DNA of 64,000 nt, from positions 1,442,501-1,506,500 of the forward strand of contig NC_056413.1 in assembly GCF_905147365.1 (NCBI RefSeq), written 5' to 3'. Position 1 is the stretch's first letter, and the number at the start of each line of letters is the position of its first letter. This document shows, in pieces, positions 31,845 through 44,294 of the stretch. The notes beneath the pieces were generated by a model. It was given only the letters and a program-made list of their open reading frames with translations, had not been told where the DNA came from and made no database searches. Position numbers and translations under genes: made by a program. This stretch comes from Aricia agestis. Lineage: Eukaryota > Arthropoda > Insecta > Lepidoptera > Lycaenidae.

Positions 31845-32222
31845 GGGCCCGTACCACGAAACGGTTTGAGACTCAAACAATCGTACTAGAATGTTGCGCC
31901 CTTCTCTAACAAACGTGAAATGATGTTGTTAGAGCAGGACGCGGTATTCTCGTCCGTTTGTTTAGCTTTGTCCACACTGTGCCTTTTTCTGTTCGTCAAG
32001 GGCATGCGTTATAGCGCAGTCAACAGCGAACGTAAGGCATGTCCGCGACGCATGCCCTCTGACCGTATCCAAAACTTCAAAAATGACAATATTGGCGTTG
32101 CGTTCCTTGACGCTTTCAATTATTGAATACGCCAATATGAAAGTTGATGACGAAAATTGAAGATGAAAGTGCACAGTGTGGACATGCTTTTGAGTCTCAA
32201 AACGGTTTCGTGGTACGGCCCC
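31845..32222. mobile_element. MITE family F containing another MITE
   Basis: Outer TIRs are GGGCCCGTACCACGAAACGG plus TTTGAGACTCAAA at the left and the inverse TTTGAGTCTCAAAACGG plus TTTCGTGGTACGGCCCC at the right, about 33 bp. Its interior is interrupted by MITE G. Confidence 0.85.
31974..32188. mobile_element. MITE family G nested in MITE F
   Basis: TIRs AGCTTTGTCCACACTGTGC and GCACAGTGTGGACATGCT. The body has GGGCATGCGTTATAGCGCAG. The same element sits in an unrelated host at 60657-60881, which independently fixes its boundaries. Confidence 0.88.
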
Positions 32223-33175
32223 TGATTACATAGACTAAAGTACATAATACTACGTAATTACATTTTTTAGCTCAACTAGCTAATCACGTTTTCATGTGTC
32301 ACTTAGTTTGCTAGAGAGTCTTAAGCTGGTTTCAGACTACGCTATAATATAAAAGCATAAATATAGTATAAAGCTCATAGCAAAAGAATATCGCGCACTG
32401 TACGTAGCGTATAGCAAGCCAATAATAAATAGTACAGTACAGTGTGAACGTGTCCATAACAATGTATGGTGCGCGATATTCTTAAGCTATGAGCTACAAA
32501 TAATAAAAGCTATGAGCTATAATATAATATAGTATATGCCTTTTTGACATTTGATTGTGACCTATAATTCAAAATTTTGATTGTTAAAATAGATAGGCTG
32601 ATTCTAAGACCTACCGATTATCGCGCGCTATTGCTGAACCGATTTTCAGGATTTTTTCATGAAGACACTTGGTATTTTAGACAAAATGTGCGGTGCCTTA
32701 TGAGCCGAAAAAATGTAATGCTATTTTGCGATAAGCAAATGTCGGCGCAGCAATATTGAGGCATCTTCTATATTATAATGCCATCAAAGCTCAAATTCAT
32801 TAGTACCCATCAAATTACCGTGCGTTTTACAACACATTGGTATTCCGTACATAAACAAACCACGCCTGGGGGCCGTTAAAAAAAGATAAAAAGTCAAAAT
32901 AAATTACAAGTCGCGTAGCCACATGCAAAATACGTCCCACGCGAGTCAAGAGCGAGCTTCATCCACAGCGACAATTTATCATACGGAAGCACCACTTAAT
33001 GCGATGAAAAAATACGTTTATTGAACAAATTGAATGTGTATGCAATGAAATTATCTTATATATACTAATGCTATAAATAGGTAAAGTTGACGTTGTAGAG
33101 TCGTAATCTCTGGTCGCGATGAACGGATTTTTTTCAATCTTACACCAATGAAAAGACACGTTATGTGTATCTTAA
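32223..33175. other. Unassigned DNA
   Basis: 32325-32530 has self-similar blocks (CTATGAGCTA, ATATCGCGCAC and inverse GTGCGCGATAT) suggesting an old fold-back element with unclear ends. No gene. Confidence 0.45.
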
Positions 33176-33290
33176 CCCTAGAGTGGGGCCTCTATTTTGC
33201 CGCCCGCACTGAAAAAACTTTAATGATTCGTTAAACGATTACGCAACAGTCTTTCGCATTATAGTAGCTGCCCTAGAGCCTCCTCTATGG
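33176..33290. mobile_element. 115-bp TTAA-flanked MITE
   Basis: TTAA at 33172-33175 and 33291-33294. Inverted ends are CCCTAGAGTGGGGCCTCTA and CCTAGAGCCTCCTCTATGG (imperfect). A CCC terminus plus TTAA fits a piggyBac-type MITE. Confidence 0.65.
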
Positions 33291-33469
33291 TTAAGCTGGA
33301 CACTGACTTAATAGTGTTGCATGTTATAATAGTTCAATGTGTTGCATGTAACGTAGCACAAGAATATCGGATACTGTGTCAACCTGCAAGCGGGTACGGC
33401 TCGTCCATAGTCCACCATCTGTGACTTTCTGATCCTCGCGGCAAGCTACCGCGGCCGACAAACATTAAA

Positions 33470-33608
33470 GTAAAATGCCACTTTATGACCAAGGGTATTA
33501 GGTTTCAATTCGCTCTACGGCACTACAAAGCAGCGGCAGCATGGGTCGCTAGACCAATGTCGGTAGAAATTGAAACCTATAGCCTAGTTCATAAGGTGGC
33601 ATTTTATT
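33470..33608. mobile_element. MITE family N
   Basis: AAAATGCCACTTTATGACCA and TAGGTTTCAATTC at the left are mirrored by GAAATTGAAACCTATAGCC and AAGGTGGCATTTTATT at the right. The middle has GGTCGCTAGACCAATG. Confidence 0.75.
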
Positions 33609-33704
33609 AGAAGTTTTGTCATGTTTGTGCCGCCTTTGTGTTCGCACTTCGCAGTGATACCACCTCTCAGCGCCTTAGCGGGTCACTGATTATTATTATT
33701 ATAT

Positions 33705-33867
33705 TTGGTATAGAGATTCTTTGAGTCTCGGGAAAGGATATCATGTATCTTCCATGCCTCTATTCAAAGAATCTCTCTTGGATACTTTTTATATGGGAAA
33801 AATGGACGGTTCCCACGCTATTAACGAATTTTGGCGCAATAGAGTTGCGGGCGTCATCTGGTACCTT
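33705..33867 (+). mobile_element. Helitron subfamily D, plus copy
   Basis: GGTATAGAGATTCTTTGAGT, ATGGACGGTTCCCACGC and a 3' hairpin CGCAATAGAGTTGCG followed by GGCGTCATCTGG, where CTAG is mutated to CTGG. An inverted block (CAAAGAATCTCT) is duplicated near 33767. Confidence 0.65.
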
Positions 33868-34585
33868 TTGTAAGCTTAGATATTTCACATAATAAAATAA
33901 TAAATGAGTAGGAAAACTTACCGCATCACAGTAAGTCAATAAACGTGAAAAAATATTTGGCTTATATAATATTATGACTACGTGCGACGTTCACTATAAT
34001 TCCCAAATATTTCCCGTCTAAATTTGTTTGCTGCTGTTTTTCCAACAAATGCGAACAAAATATTTGTCCTACTAATGGTTTAAGGCACAAAACCTTTGCG
34101 GCGACAAGTGCTTGGCTCAAGTGATAAGAGAATAGCGTATTTTTACTATTCACTTATCACTTGAGCTTGTCACTAATATAAAAGTTATACTGAAAATATG
34201 TTTTTATTGATATAGATTATGATTGAACAGCACACTTTATAAAATTAACGGTAAAAGTAAATGACTGTGTGTGTTACCTTTACGCAAAAAATCAAAGAAG
34301 ATATAAATAGACAGGAAGAGAACGTCGCTTTGTGTGAAAGAGCTTCCGAAGTCAAGAAAATTTTCGGTTGTGTACACTTTTTTGATAGACTGTGTATTTA
34401 ATATCATATTACAGGAATAACCGTTAACGTTGTCATAGCAAATTCACGTTACTTATAATTTAAACTAGTTTAGGGAGTGTTTTTTTGAGGTTTTAGATGG
34501 GAGTGCTTTGTTGATTGCTTGGTATTTTGACATTTTCCCAACGAATCAATACTAGATAAATTCCAGTCAAAAAAATATAAGAATT
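33868..34585. other. Unassigned DNA with a hairpin
   Basis: 34115-34135 and 34146-34166 form 21-bp arms with one mismatch and a 10-nt loop. Otherwise AT-rich with no gene. Confidence 0.6.
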
Positions 34586-35060
34586 CGCTTCTACTTATAG
34601 CAAGTCTCAAAAAATTATTTTATTCCGTTTCTGCTTAAATAACGTCTCAAAAACTTCTTTTAATCCGCTTCTGCTTATATGACGTCTCAAAAACTTCTTA
34701 TAATCCTCTTCTGCTTATATTACGTCTCAAAAACTATTATAATCCACTTCTGCTTTTATTACGTCTCCAAAACTTATTTTAATCTGCTTCTGCATATACT
34801 ACGTCTCAAAAAAAATCTTATAATCTGCTTCTACATTGTATCACATCTCAAAAAATTGTTATAATCTGCTTCTGCTTATATCACGTCTCAAAAAGCTGCT
34901 TATAATCCGCTTCTGCTTATATTACGCCTCAAAAAACTGCTTAATATAATCTCCTTCTGCTTACATCACGTCTAAAAACTTCTTATAATCTTCTTCTGCT
35001 TATAATTATCACGTTTCAAAAAAATCTTTTAATCCACTTCTGCTCATATCACGTCCCCAA
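34586..35060. repeat. About 40-bp minisatellite, 12 units
   Basis: Units of 38-44 bp with consensus CGCTTCTGCTTATATTACG then TCTCAAAAACTTCTTATAATC. About 11 full units and one partial; variation is scattered, including small indels. A 61-residue frame through it repeats FCLYYVSK and is an artefact. Confidence 0.93.
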
Positions 35061-35276
35061 CTCTAACATTTGGGGGTCTCAATTTCACTCTCACTGATCG
35101 ATTGTTCAGTCGCAGCGAGTGGATTCCCGTTATTCTCAGTTTCGCGCCTCACCTATATTCAATCAGACTGGAATACATTTATTGAAATAGATACGTTAGA
35201 TTTATTAACTTGGCTAGTGTTGTGATAAGTCACATATCAAAAGTAACAAATATTTGGAGTGAAAACTTATAAAGCG

Positions 35277-35421
35277 GTGTTATGACCGTGTTTATGTTAT
35301 TCCAATACACTGTATTGGTCCAGTCCAATCCAGTGCTAGAATGCTACTGGAATATTGTTATAAACGGGCCTTGGAGTGCACTGAAATGCAATATTGGATT
35401 GGAATATTGTAAAGCGGCCAC
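35277..35421. mobile_element. Small fold-back MITE
   Basis: TATTCCAATACACTGTATTG and inverse blocks (TATTGGATTGGAATATTG), with outer GTTATGACCG and CGGCCAC. Ends are imperfect and no duplication is certain. Confidence 0.5.
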
Positions 35422-35668
35422 TATGCAGTATTTTAAGAAAAATAAAAATGAACGCGTGACCTGCTCGATGTTTCGTAACTCTCCTCGCGTAGACCGGCGC
35501 GGTGTTGAATAGAAAACTATTGCTTAGTTAATTAATGTAGATTTACCCCTCACTAATAAAAAATGCAGACTCTAAATACAAGGACTACTTCTCTTCGTCT
35601 GGCACATTGGAAAAGTTACCTGATAGAGAAAGACAGCGGACATTAATAATCACACGCTGGTTAATAAT

Positions 35669-35940
35669 ACAGAATGTAACAAATCTAAGTGATACCCAAT
35701 ACTTTAGGTTTAGAGTATTAATGGTATTATATATATACGTAGAGTTTGCTCTGAAACTAGCAGCGCTGAAAAAGTAACCTTTTCACCTTTGTATGAAAAA
35801 ACTCATGACGCGGGGGCTTGCCCAAATAAATCACCAAAAAAAATATTGCTCTTTCAGCGCTGCTACTTTCACAGGTAACTCTTTATAAAGAACACTTACA
35901 CGCCCTAAAGTATTATCACTTAGTTTTTTTACACCTTGTG
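35669..35940. mobile_element. MITE family B
   Basis: ACAGAATGTAACAAATCTAA, AGCAGCGCTGAAAAAGTAAC, CGGGGGCTTGCCC, CTCTTTCAGCGCTGCTACTT and CGCCCTAAAGTATTATCACT show the full fold-back structure, with a right end near ACACCTTGTG. Confidence 0.82.
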
Positions 35941-36432
35941 TAAGTAAGAGTAAATAACTGCTTACGAGAAAAATATACAAGACATAAATATTGGTTACAG
36001 TTTGGCTGTAACATAGAAGGCTGGGTAAAATGTAAACCCTGTAAAATATGAAAAATGTTTAGACAAAAATGTAAACAAGGTCACGTTTTTCAGTAGTAGG
36101 TCAGCTAAAATTAACACAACATTTTAAATTGGGAACCTTGAAGACTTTGCCGCTTATTAAAGGCTTTTTTAAGAGAAAAAGTGCTCGGGTAAAATACCTA
36201 CGAAGGTTACGTTAAGACTTTATAATCCAGTTTTTACTCAGTCATAAGTCATAAGTTAATTTTAGAATAACCTCTAAAATTAACTGTTTTTAAAAATAAA
36301 TTGTTTCCTAGCAAAGAAAAAACACCGAAAAGTTTTATAATTAAAAAAAAATCATTTACAGTGTTCATGATTCCAGAGAGACTTTTAGATATTTGATAAA
36401 AATAGCCTAGACAATGCTAAAGTGTGATTTTT

Positions 36433-36483
36433 AGGGTTCCGTAGCCAAATGGCAAAAAACGGAACCCTTATAGATTCGTCATT

Positions 36484-36521
<38 letters not shown>

Positions 36522-36988
36522 CGTCCGTATGTCACAGCCACTTTCCTCCGAAACTATAAGAGTTATACTATTGAAAATTGGTAAGTAGATGTAGTCTGTA
36601 AACCGCATTAAGATTTTGATACAAAAATGGAAAAATTATTAAAAATTTTAGGGGTCCCCATAGTACTGTAACAAAACAATAATTTTTCATCTAACCAGTA
36701 TCTATGGATAGGTCTTCAAAAATCATATTGAGGTTTCTCATGTCATTTTTTTCTAACCTGAATAGTTTGCGAGAGAGAATCTTCCAAAGTGGTAAAATGT
36801 GTGGTTTGAACAAGATCTAGCAAGTAGTTTTTTTATACGTCATAAATGGTAAACCTTAAATTAATTTTCATTAAATCAACTGAAATAAAAAAATAAATCA
36901 AAAACCTTTTAATTTCATTAAAATAAACCTTATTACTGCTGCGAAACCCTTCATGGACGAGTCCAACTCGCACTTGGCCGCTTTTTTT
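36433..36988 (+). repeat. GGTTCCG interspersed repeat, full length
   Basis: Begins AGGGTTCCGTAGCCAAATGG, has a (GTCT)n run at 36484-36528, CCGAAACTATAAGAGTTATA, GGGGTCCCCATAGTACTG, ATCTATGGATAGGTCTTC, and ends GAGTCCAACTCGCACTTGGC. I know this as a very common lepidopteran repeat but cannot assign its class. Confidence 0.75.
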
Positions 36989-38599
36989 AAATTTAATCAA
37001 GGTTATACTCAGCGTGCAATATTATTAATTTAATTAAATTGATAAGAAAGTGTTCTTAGTTCCCAAAAATCTCCTATACCCTAACTTCATAATATTAAGT
37101 TACATAGTTCTAGTCATAGTTCTTGTCTACTCAACTAATAGAAGAAGTTGAATGAATTTAGTAGATGATAATGACGATGGCAAAACAAGTTCTTGACCAA
37201 CACAAAAACAATATTAACTCGTCATAATAGTGTCCTCTGCCGGCGCTGTCTTTGAATATGTATGAAGGAATAATCAGAGCAGAACAGACTTATGGCAGAA
37301 AATGATGTAGTGGACCTTTCGCACTAAACTTTAGAGAATCTAAAAAAGCGGATAAAATTAAAATTAAACGTCTATTAATTAAACCTACCATTATTTATTT
37401 ATTAATTTATTGCCTGCTGGAAATATTTTTCAGATAAAATATATTTTAATATTTTAACTCGTTAGAAACGGTATTTCAAAGCCAAGCCAAGTTGCCTCTC
37501 AACTCTCAAGCTATTAGTCACCAGTTTTGTTAAAAAAAAAACATATTGTCATCAATTTTACACTTTTTTATAATAAACATGGTTTATAATAATAATTATG
37601 AACGTGTACAATATTATAATATCAGAGTATTTTTTTAGAGTCTTTCTGTCCAACTGCATGCTGGGCAAAGGCAGCTGCCCTAGTTACAATAGCTACTACT
37701 TTACTAAAAGAATGAATGTCAATTTCGTATTTATTGCAAAAATTATTATTACCCTATTATTACAACGTCCTTGCAAACTTACAAGATTTTTTTTAATTTT
37801 ACCCTGAAAGGGAAGGCACCTTCTACAATTTTATATGCTTACTATTTCGGATAGTGAGCATTCTCCCTACGTTTTCTCATTTACTATATTTGCATTCGTC
37901 TATTCAGGAAATTATTAAAATACTATATTTTATACGTATGCCTATATGAAACAACTGTGCATAATTCAGATTTATTAATAACGAACCCTTTTAGATAATT
38001 AATGAATTGAATAATTTAATAATATTCTTAATTTAATTGTTACAATATCGCGAAAAACTATTTCATTAATAAAATATAATATAATGTTATAATTAAAATG
38101 TGGTTTATCTTCTTTCTGGTGAAAAGGCTTCATATTACACGAAAAGGCTGAGTTATATGGTCGGACTGACCGCAGTCCGCAGGCCGACCCGACTAGTTTT
38201 TTGCATTCCGTGTGACTGTGTGTGATATCCCTTAAGCGTTACTTTGCGCGTAACTTATTAAGAATTATTTTAATTTCAAACGACTTTTAAGCATTTATAT
38301 TACAATTTACAAACCATACATTACTTGATCCACACAGATTACAAACATTAAGCTGTCAAGGAATTCAAAGACAAAGAACATTCACCAAATACACTTTGAA
38401 AAGTAAAGGAGAACGACTAAGTTGTAACCCCAGGAATCCGCATAATCCTCGAACCAGTCGTAAATATTCGGGTGTGTCTAACCGCAGCGTCAAATGTAAG
38501 CTGAATGTTTGAAATACTACCGCACTGAAAATATTTCGAAGACGTTCCTCTAAAATTACATAGATTACTATTTGTGTACTAGGTACCTACTATTACTAG
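36989..38599. other. AT-rich DNA, no gene seen
   Basis: 38155-38200 holds a GC-rich patch with GTCGGACTGACCGCAGTCCG. Open frames are short and unrecognised. Confidence 0.55.
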
Positions 38600-38744
38600 G
38601 TAAGATGACTTTAAAGTTTTTTTTTATATCTTTTCCCGAGACTCAAAGTATCTCTTTGCCTTTTAGCAAAATCGGTTCAGCAATTTTTACTTGTACAAGT
38701 AACATACAGATATACAGACACTTCGCGTTTATAATATTAGTATG
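38600..38744 (-). mobile_element. Helitron subfamily D, 3'-truncated
   Basis: TTTTCCCGAGACTCAAAGTA, AGCAAAATCGGTTCAGC and ATAATATTAGTATGGA (minus-strand TCCATACTAATATTAT start). The SINE at 38750 landed at this end. Confidence 0.7.
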
Positions 38745-38749
38745 GAAGT

Positions 38750-39095
38750 GCCTCCGTGGTCTAGTGGTTAGAGCGTCGCTCTCGACTCCGGAGGTCGTGG
38801 GTTCGAATCCCGCGTTGGAAACATGTTATTTCCAAGTTTGGTTAGGACAATGCAGGCTGATCACCTGATTGTCTGACAAGTAAGATGATCCATGCGTCGG
38901 ATGGGCATGTAAAAAGACGGTCCTGCGCCTGATCTCTCACCGGTCGTGTCGGTCTTCCGTCCCACTGGGTTATGAGAGTAAAGGAATAGAGAGTGCTCTT
39001 GTGTACTGCGCACACACTTGGGCACTATAAAATTACTCCTGCGTACCTGGTCTGGTTTCAATGAAACCGGCCGGTGTGGGGAGTATTATTATTAT
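38750..39095 (+). mobile_element. tRNA-derived SINE, family 2
   Basis: Intact boxes A and B, and a body ending GTGTGGGGAGTATT(ATT)n. TATGGAAGT is duplicated at 38741-38749 and 39096-39104. A CCACCGTCACCGAAAC block of the family is deleted near the 3' end. Confidence 0.95.
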
Positions 39096-39661
39096 TATGG
39101 AAGTATGGATTAAGTCAGGACACGTGACCTGATTGTAGGTTGTATTGAGGTTGTGTAGATCGCCTATCGTAGGAGAGCAAGTTATAACTCCCCCTCCCCC
39201 TCTTAACTCCAACCTGTTAAAATGTATGCTGCTGTTTCGTTTTACCTACTATTACGTCATAATAATCGTCTACTCCCATACATTAATTACGGTAAGAGGC
39301 TCTTCATGTGATAGACACGGAAGTTGAGCATCCGCCATTTTTCGCGCGACCCCTGTCAACACTGTCAGGCGCAGCGAAAAGTTGGACGAACGTTTTTGTA
39401 AATTACCCACACATCATGTATTATTTGGGTATGAAATTTCCTTTTTTGAAAATATTTCTGGTTTCTAATCGTGTATATCTATCATATTATTGTTTTACTT
39501 AGGTAGTCTATAAAGCGTTTTCTTTGTTTGGATACCTCACTTCCCCCTATCATTCGTGAATCTCAGATTTGGATTGGATTTAGTGCGAAAGCGCAATATT
39601 ATGGAAAGTAATTTTAATAAAGGGCCTTCATAATATTATATGGGGCGGCAGATTGATCTGT
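39096..39661. other. Unassigned DNA
   Basis: No gene. A CCCCCTCCCCCTC patch lies near 39190. Confidence 0.5.
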
Positions 39662-39800
39662 AGGGCGATTCACGATTTCTATTCGACTCGGATTCGGAAA
39701 CTTTACAGTTGGTCAAAGCCTAGACTGGCAAACGTTTATTGGATGTCGGGTGACGAAGTTTCCGAATCTGAGTCGAATTGCGCATAGTGAATCGGGGCCC
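39662..39800. mobile_element. MITE family O, about 40-bp TIRs
   Basis: AGGGCGATTCACGATTTCTA and TTCGACTCGGATTCGGAAAC at the left mirror GTTTCCGAATCTGAGTCGAA and GTGAATCGGGGCCC at the right. Confidence 0.8.
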
Positions 39801-40901
39801 TGGTTGGCCTGCGGTGAGTCCGACCATACGATTTGAGCTTCCTGTATAATATAGGAGCTTTAAAAGAAGGAATAAAAATGAAAAGCTCTGAAATTTATCA
39901 TATCGCCTCAACATTAGCGTTTTAGCTTTTCCTCATTATAACTTAGGTAAATATTTTTAAACATGCCCCACACATAATATTATAATGAGGAAAATAATTG
40001 TGTATGTGTGAAAATTTGTCTGAATTGAGTGTTGTAGTTTGTTACTTAAGAGGATCGACTACCGGGCCCATCTCCATACAAAAAGCCATAACGTTTTGCT
40101 ACCCCTAAAACTTATCCGATTTCAACGATTTTTCACTATGTTATTGCCTCCAGTAAAAACTATGCTTCTACGTTTTTCTTTTATCAAAATTTTTGTTAGT
40201 TTGAAAGTTACGATCTTCTGAAATCTAGGTTTTTAGGCTCAAATCTTTCTCATTTTAAATGGTTTGTATTTGAAAAACAACGTAAAATTTCAAACAAAGC
40301 AAAACATACAAGCGATTCAAGCAAGATTCTGCTGAAAAGATTGATACTAAAAAATATTAGTTTTAGTACAGTGTAGATGCAAAACGTTATGCCCCGAAAC
40401 GCAATTTTTGTCTAAAAATACCAAGAATCACAGCCGAACTGCAACTCTCTCTATCGCACGTTTGCGCGGGAGCCGAGCGCTGTGGCGACAGAGAATGGTT
40501 TTCCAAATACCTATTTTCTACGCCCGCGGCACTACACAATAGTCTTAAGATACATGAATTCCTTTTCCAGTTATAAGATATCTACGTGGAAATTCCTTTG
40601 TGACATTTTTTAGTATAATACAATTGTGACAATTCTGGCCAATGGTGAATAAATTGCCCGCCCCGGCCGCATATGTCGCCAATAATAAGATTATGCGGCC
40701 TCATCTGAACCTTTTGTGTTCAGCGTATTGTATTTTTTCAACAATACGGATAATTCTCTGAAAAGTTCTATCCGCAAAGAGAAACGAATTGTTGGATTGT
40801 GGGTACTTGGGTACCTTTTTCGTAAGCCGCCATTTTAGGTTCTGATCATCATCATTCACCCCTCATCCAATGTCCCGAGCGTACATCTATTTATATAAAA
40901 A
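39801..40901. other. Unassigned DNA
   Basis: 40045-40560 resembles an interspersed repeat (CCGGGCCCATCTCCATAC; AAAACGTTATGCCCCGAAAC) with no clear ends. 40640-40705 is GC-rich. No gene. Confidence 0.45.
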
Positions 40902-41208
40902 CCTGCTTTCCCGGCAAACGTTTCTTTGCCATATAAAGTATTTCGCCCGTATTATTTTATTAAAGTGACTAAATAAGTATGTCACCATGGCAACGTTCAT
41001 CGCTATCCCGTCGCACAAACAATGGTCGCCGTCAGTCTCGAGTTGTAATAATTTACTATTATTTATTCGACAAATGCACTTATCAATATAATAAGTACCC
41101 AGTAGCCGATTCTCAGACCCACTGAATATTATGCATATTTGGTTAAAATCAGTAAAGCCGTTTCGGAGGAGTACGCTATCTAACATTGTGACACGAGAAT
41201 TTTATATC
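40902..41208 (-). mobile_element. Non-autonomous Helitron, second copy
   Basis: Same family as 12641. The terminal CTAGCTGTCCC is mutated to CCTGCTTTCCC, but hairpin GGCAAACGTTTCTTTGCC and the 5' GACACGAGAATTTTATAT end remain. It abuts another Helitron 5' end. Confidence 0.82.
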
Positions 41209-41998
41209 TATACTAATATCATAAAGCGGTAGAGTTTGTTAGTTTGTTTGTTTGTTTGAACGTGCTAATCTCAGGAATCTATACTTAATATTATAAAGCG
41301 GTAGAGTTTGTTAGTTTGTTTGTTTGTTTGTTTGAACGCGCTAATCTCAGGAACTACTGGTCCGATTTGAAAAATTATTTCAGTATTAGATAGTCCATTT
41401 ATCGAGAAAGGCTATAGGCTATATTTTATCACGCTAAGACTAATAAGGGCGAAGAAATAGAGGAAAATGTGGAAAAATCGGAGGAAATTATTTGAAAGGA
41501 CTTATTTGATCGCGCTTATCTCAAACTACTGATTCGATTTGAAAAATTCTTTCAGTGTTAGATAGCCCATTTATCAAGGAAGGCTATATTTTGTCACGCT
41601 AAGATTAATAGGAGCAAAGAAATAGAGGAAAATGTGGAAAAATCGGGGGAAATTATTTGAAAGGACTTATTTGACCGCGCTAATCTCAGGAAGTACTGAT
41701 CCGATTTGAAAAATTATTTCAGTGTTAGATAGCCTCAATCCAGGAAGATTATAAGCTATATTTTATCACGCTAATATTTTATCACGCTAAAACTGATAAA
41801 AGTGAAGCAATAGAGGAAAATGTGGAAAAAATGGGAGGAGATTATTTGAAAGGACTAATTTGAAAGCGCTAATCTCAGGAACAATTGATCCGATTTGAAA
41901 AAAATTTTCAGTGTTAGGTAGCCCATTTATCGAGGAAGGCCTCAGGCTATATTTTATCACGCTAAGACTAATAGGAGCGAAGAAATAGAGAAAATATA
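41207..41998 (+). mobile_element. Helitron 5' region with tandem units
   Basis: TCTATACTAATATCATAAAG starts the element and is repeated as a second 5' end at 41278 (about 70-bp direct duplication). A 165-189 bp unit (GCGCTAATCTCAGGAA; CAGTGTTAGATAGCCCATTT; AATAGAGGAAAATGTGG) is then repeated four times, phased at 41338, 41512, 41677 and 41866. No 3' CTAG end is seen. Confidence 0.75.
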
Positions 41999-42006
41999 TC
42001 TATATA

Positions 42007-42455
<449 letters not shown>

Positions 42456-43009
42456 ATAGTTTATAAGGTAAAATTACGTCAAATATAATATTACCTATTA
42501 GGTACCTTTTTAAGCCACTCAACCTTTTCATTAAAATTATAAGTTAATTTTTAATCATAATATTAATAGAATCACCAAAAACGAGCTCTTACAAAATGAT
42601 AATATATTAACAAACTCTTTACATTAAAGAACTTGACTTTCATATAAAGTCGAGTGCATTCGGGAGCTTGTAATTAAAATTTAAAAGGCTTACTTTACTT
42701 AAATGTTAATTAAAATATACAAGGTGAGATGCTCTTACATGTTTTTGTTAGCGCCAGCGCAAATTATCGACAAAACACACCATAGTGACATTAATAATTA
42801 TTTTCATTCCTTTTTTACCATTAGTACATTTATTTTAATTTTTTATAGTTACTTATTGTAAATTATTTTGATTATTCAACCATTTTAGTATATTGGTAGT
42901 ACAAAAGTATAATATTTTTATTTTAGTTTGAAATTAATAATAAATGTTATGCTTACATCACGACTAGGACGTATCTATTATATCGTTCTTATTGAAATGA
43001 AATTAAATT
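42456..43009. other. AT-rich DNA
   Basis: No gene or element ends recognised. Confidence 0.5.
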
Positions 43010-43690
43010 AAATGATGAAATGAAAATATTTATTTCTAAATAGGTTAACAAAGTTAACACTTTTAGAACGTCGTGTCTACATGAGGCCTACCACCGGTTC
43101 GGAAACTACCCCGCCGAGAAGAACCGGCGTAAGAAACTCGCATGGGGCCACCTTTTATCAAAAAGGTGGAAAATAACAATAATAGGCAGCTTAAGCCAAA
43201 TTACACTGAGTATGTAAAAATGTGGTACATATTTTATAATATTATAGAAGCGGCCTATGGTTTGTCAGCTTATTTTTCCCAGGGTGTGCTATCATTGAGA
43301 AAATCAGTTACCTTAATAAGCCTTAGCACACAAACGTTCTTTAACAACTTTTTAAATTTATTAATTGAAAGATTTTGGGCGTTCTCAGGGATTTTATTGT
43401 AAAGGAGTATACATTGACCTTTGAAAGATTTGTTTATTTTGCTCAGCCTGATTATTGTTATATAATATAGTTTGTGCTTATTCCTAGTGTTCCTACAGTG
43501 AATGTCACTTTTCGTTTTAAAATTATTTACATTTTTTCTCATGTATAACACATTGTCCAAAATGTATTGAGAGATTACGTTTAAAATTCTTATTTTTTTA
43601 AACTTTTCTCTGAGAGACTTAAAGGATGACATTTTATAAATATATCGTATAGCGCGCTTCTGCGGCACAAATATTGTGGTAATATCAGCA
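43010..43690 (-). mobile_element. LINE 3' end: reverse transcriptase C-terminus
   Basis: 5'-truncated non-LTR retrotransposon on the minus strand. Coding runs from about 43690 to TAA at 43270-43272: QKRAIRYIYKM near its start, a middle with DIHCRNTRNKHKL, then GQCILLYNKIPENAQ and FKKLLKN. This QKRAIR...NTR...YNK.P...FK..L order is the C-terminal thumb and beyond of CR1/jockey-type ORF2. The YADD catalytic motif lies upstream and is absent. The 3' UTR (GGTTCTTCTCGGCGGGGTAG on the minus strand) ends in TTTCATTTCATCATTTAATT repeats. Confidence 0.9.
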
Positions 43691-44294
43691 TATTTATATC
43701 AATTTAAAGTCTGGTTCATAAAGAAAATATTTTAGTACTTTTCAGACATCTACATTAATTTCTACAATTTCATCAGCTTAAAAAGTACTAAGGTGTAAGC
43801 TAGGTAAGGCAAGGTATCTAGTAGGCAATATCATTTGTATAAAGTAAGGCCAATAAATATAATTAAGCTATTCACTAGATGAATTCGTTTGAATTTTAAA
43901 TTTTTTGTGCTATATTTTATCCCATAAATCCTTTTTCGAGACTATCAGATTTTAAAATACATCAATGTCGATTCAGCAATAAACCGCTAGTTCGTTTTTG
44001 CTTAAGGGTGAAAAGCTGACAGACAGACACTCTTGCATATTATAATAATATGACAGGTATCGATGAGGAAAAAGTGTTAAAACAATTTCTAAAATAAAGT
44101 GTATAGTGTGCGATGTCACTAACCCATAATTATGTGACGTGCCGCTGAAAGTGTAAGAAAAAACAAGACACCACAAGATAAAGGCATTAGCGTTTATTAC
44201 AAAAAGTCTCTCACCGCGCCTTTTAGGTTATAAAAGGTTTATATTTTTACAAGACTACGGTAGAGATAAAAAGAATAGTAATGATTTTAGCATT
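43691..44294. other. Unassigned DNA
   Basis: 43930-44060 resembles an eroded Helitron end (GACAGACAGACACTC; ATTATAATAATATGA). No gene. Confidence 0.45.

Noticed and set aside
34586..35060. CRISPR-like repeat and spacer array
   Set aside because: The whole unit repeats, spacers are not unique, and the sequence is eukaryotic; it is a minisatellite.
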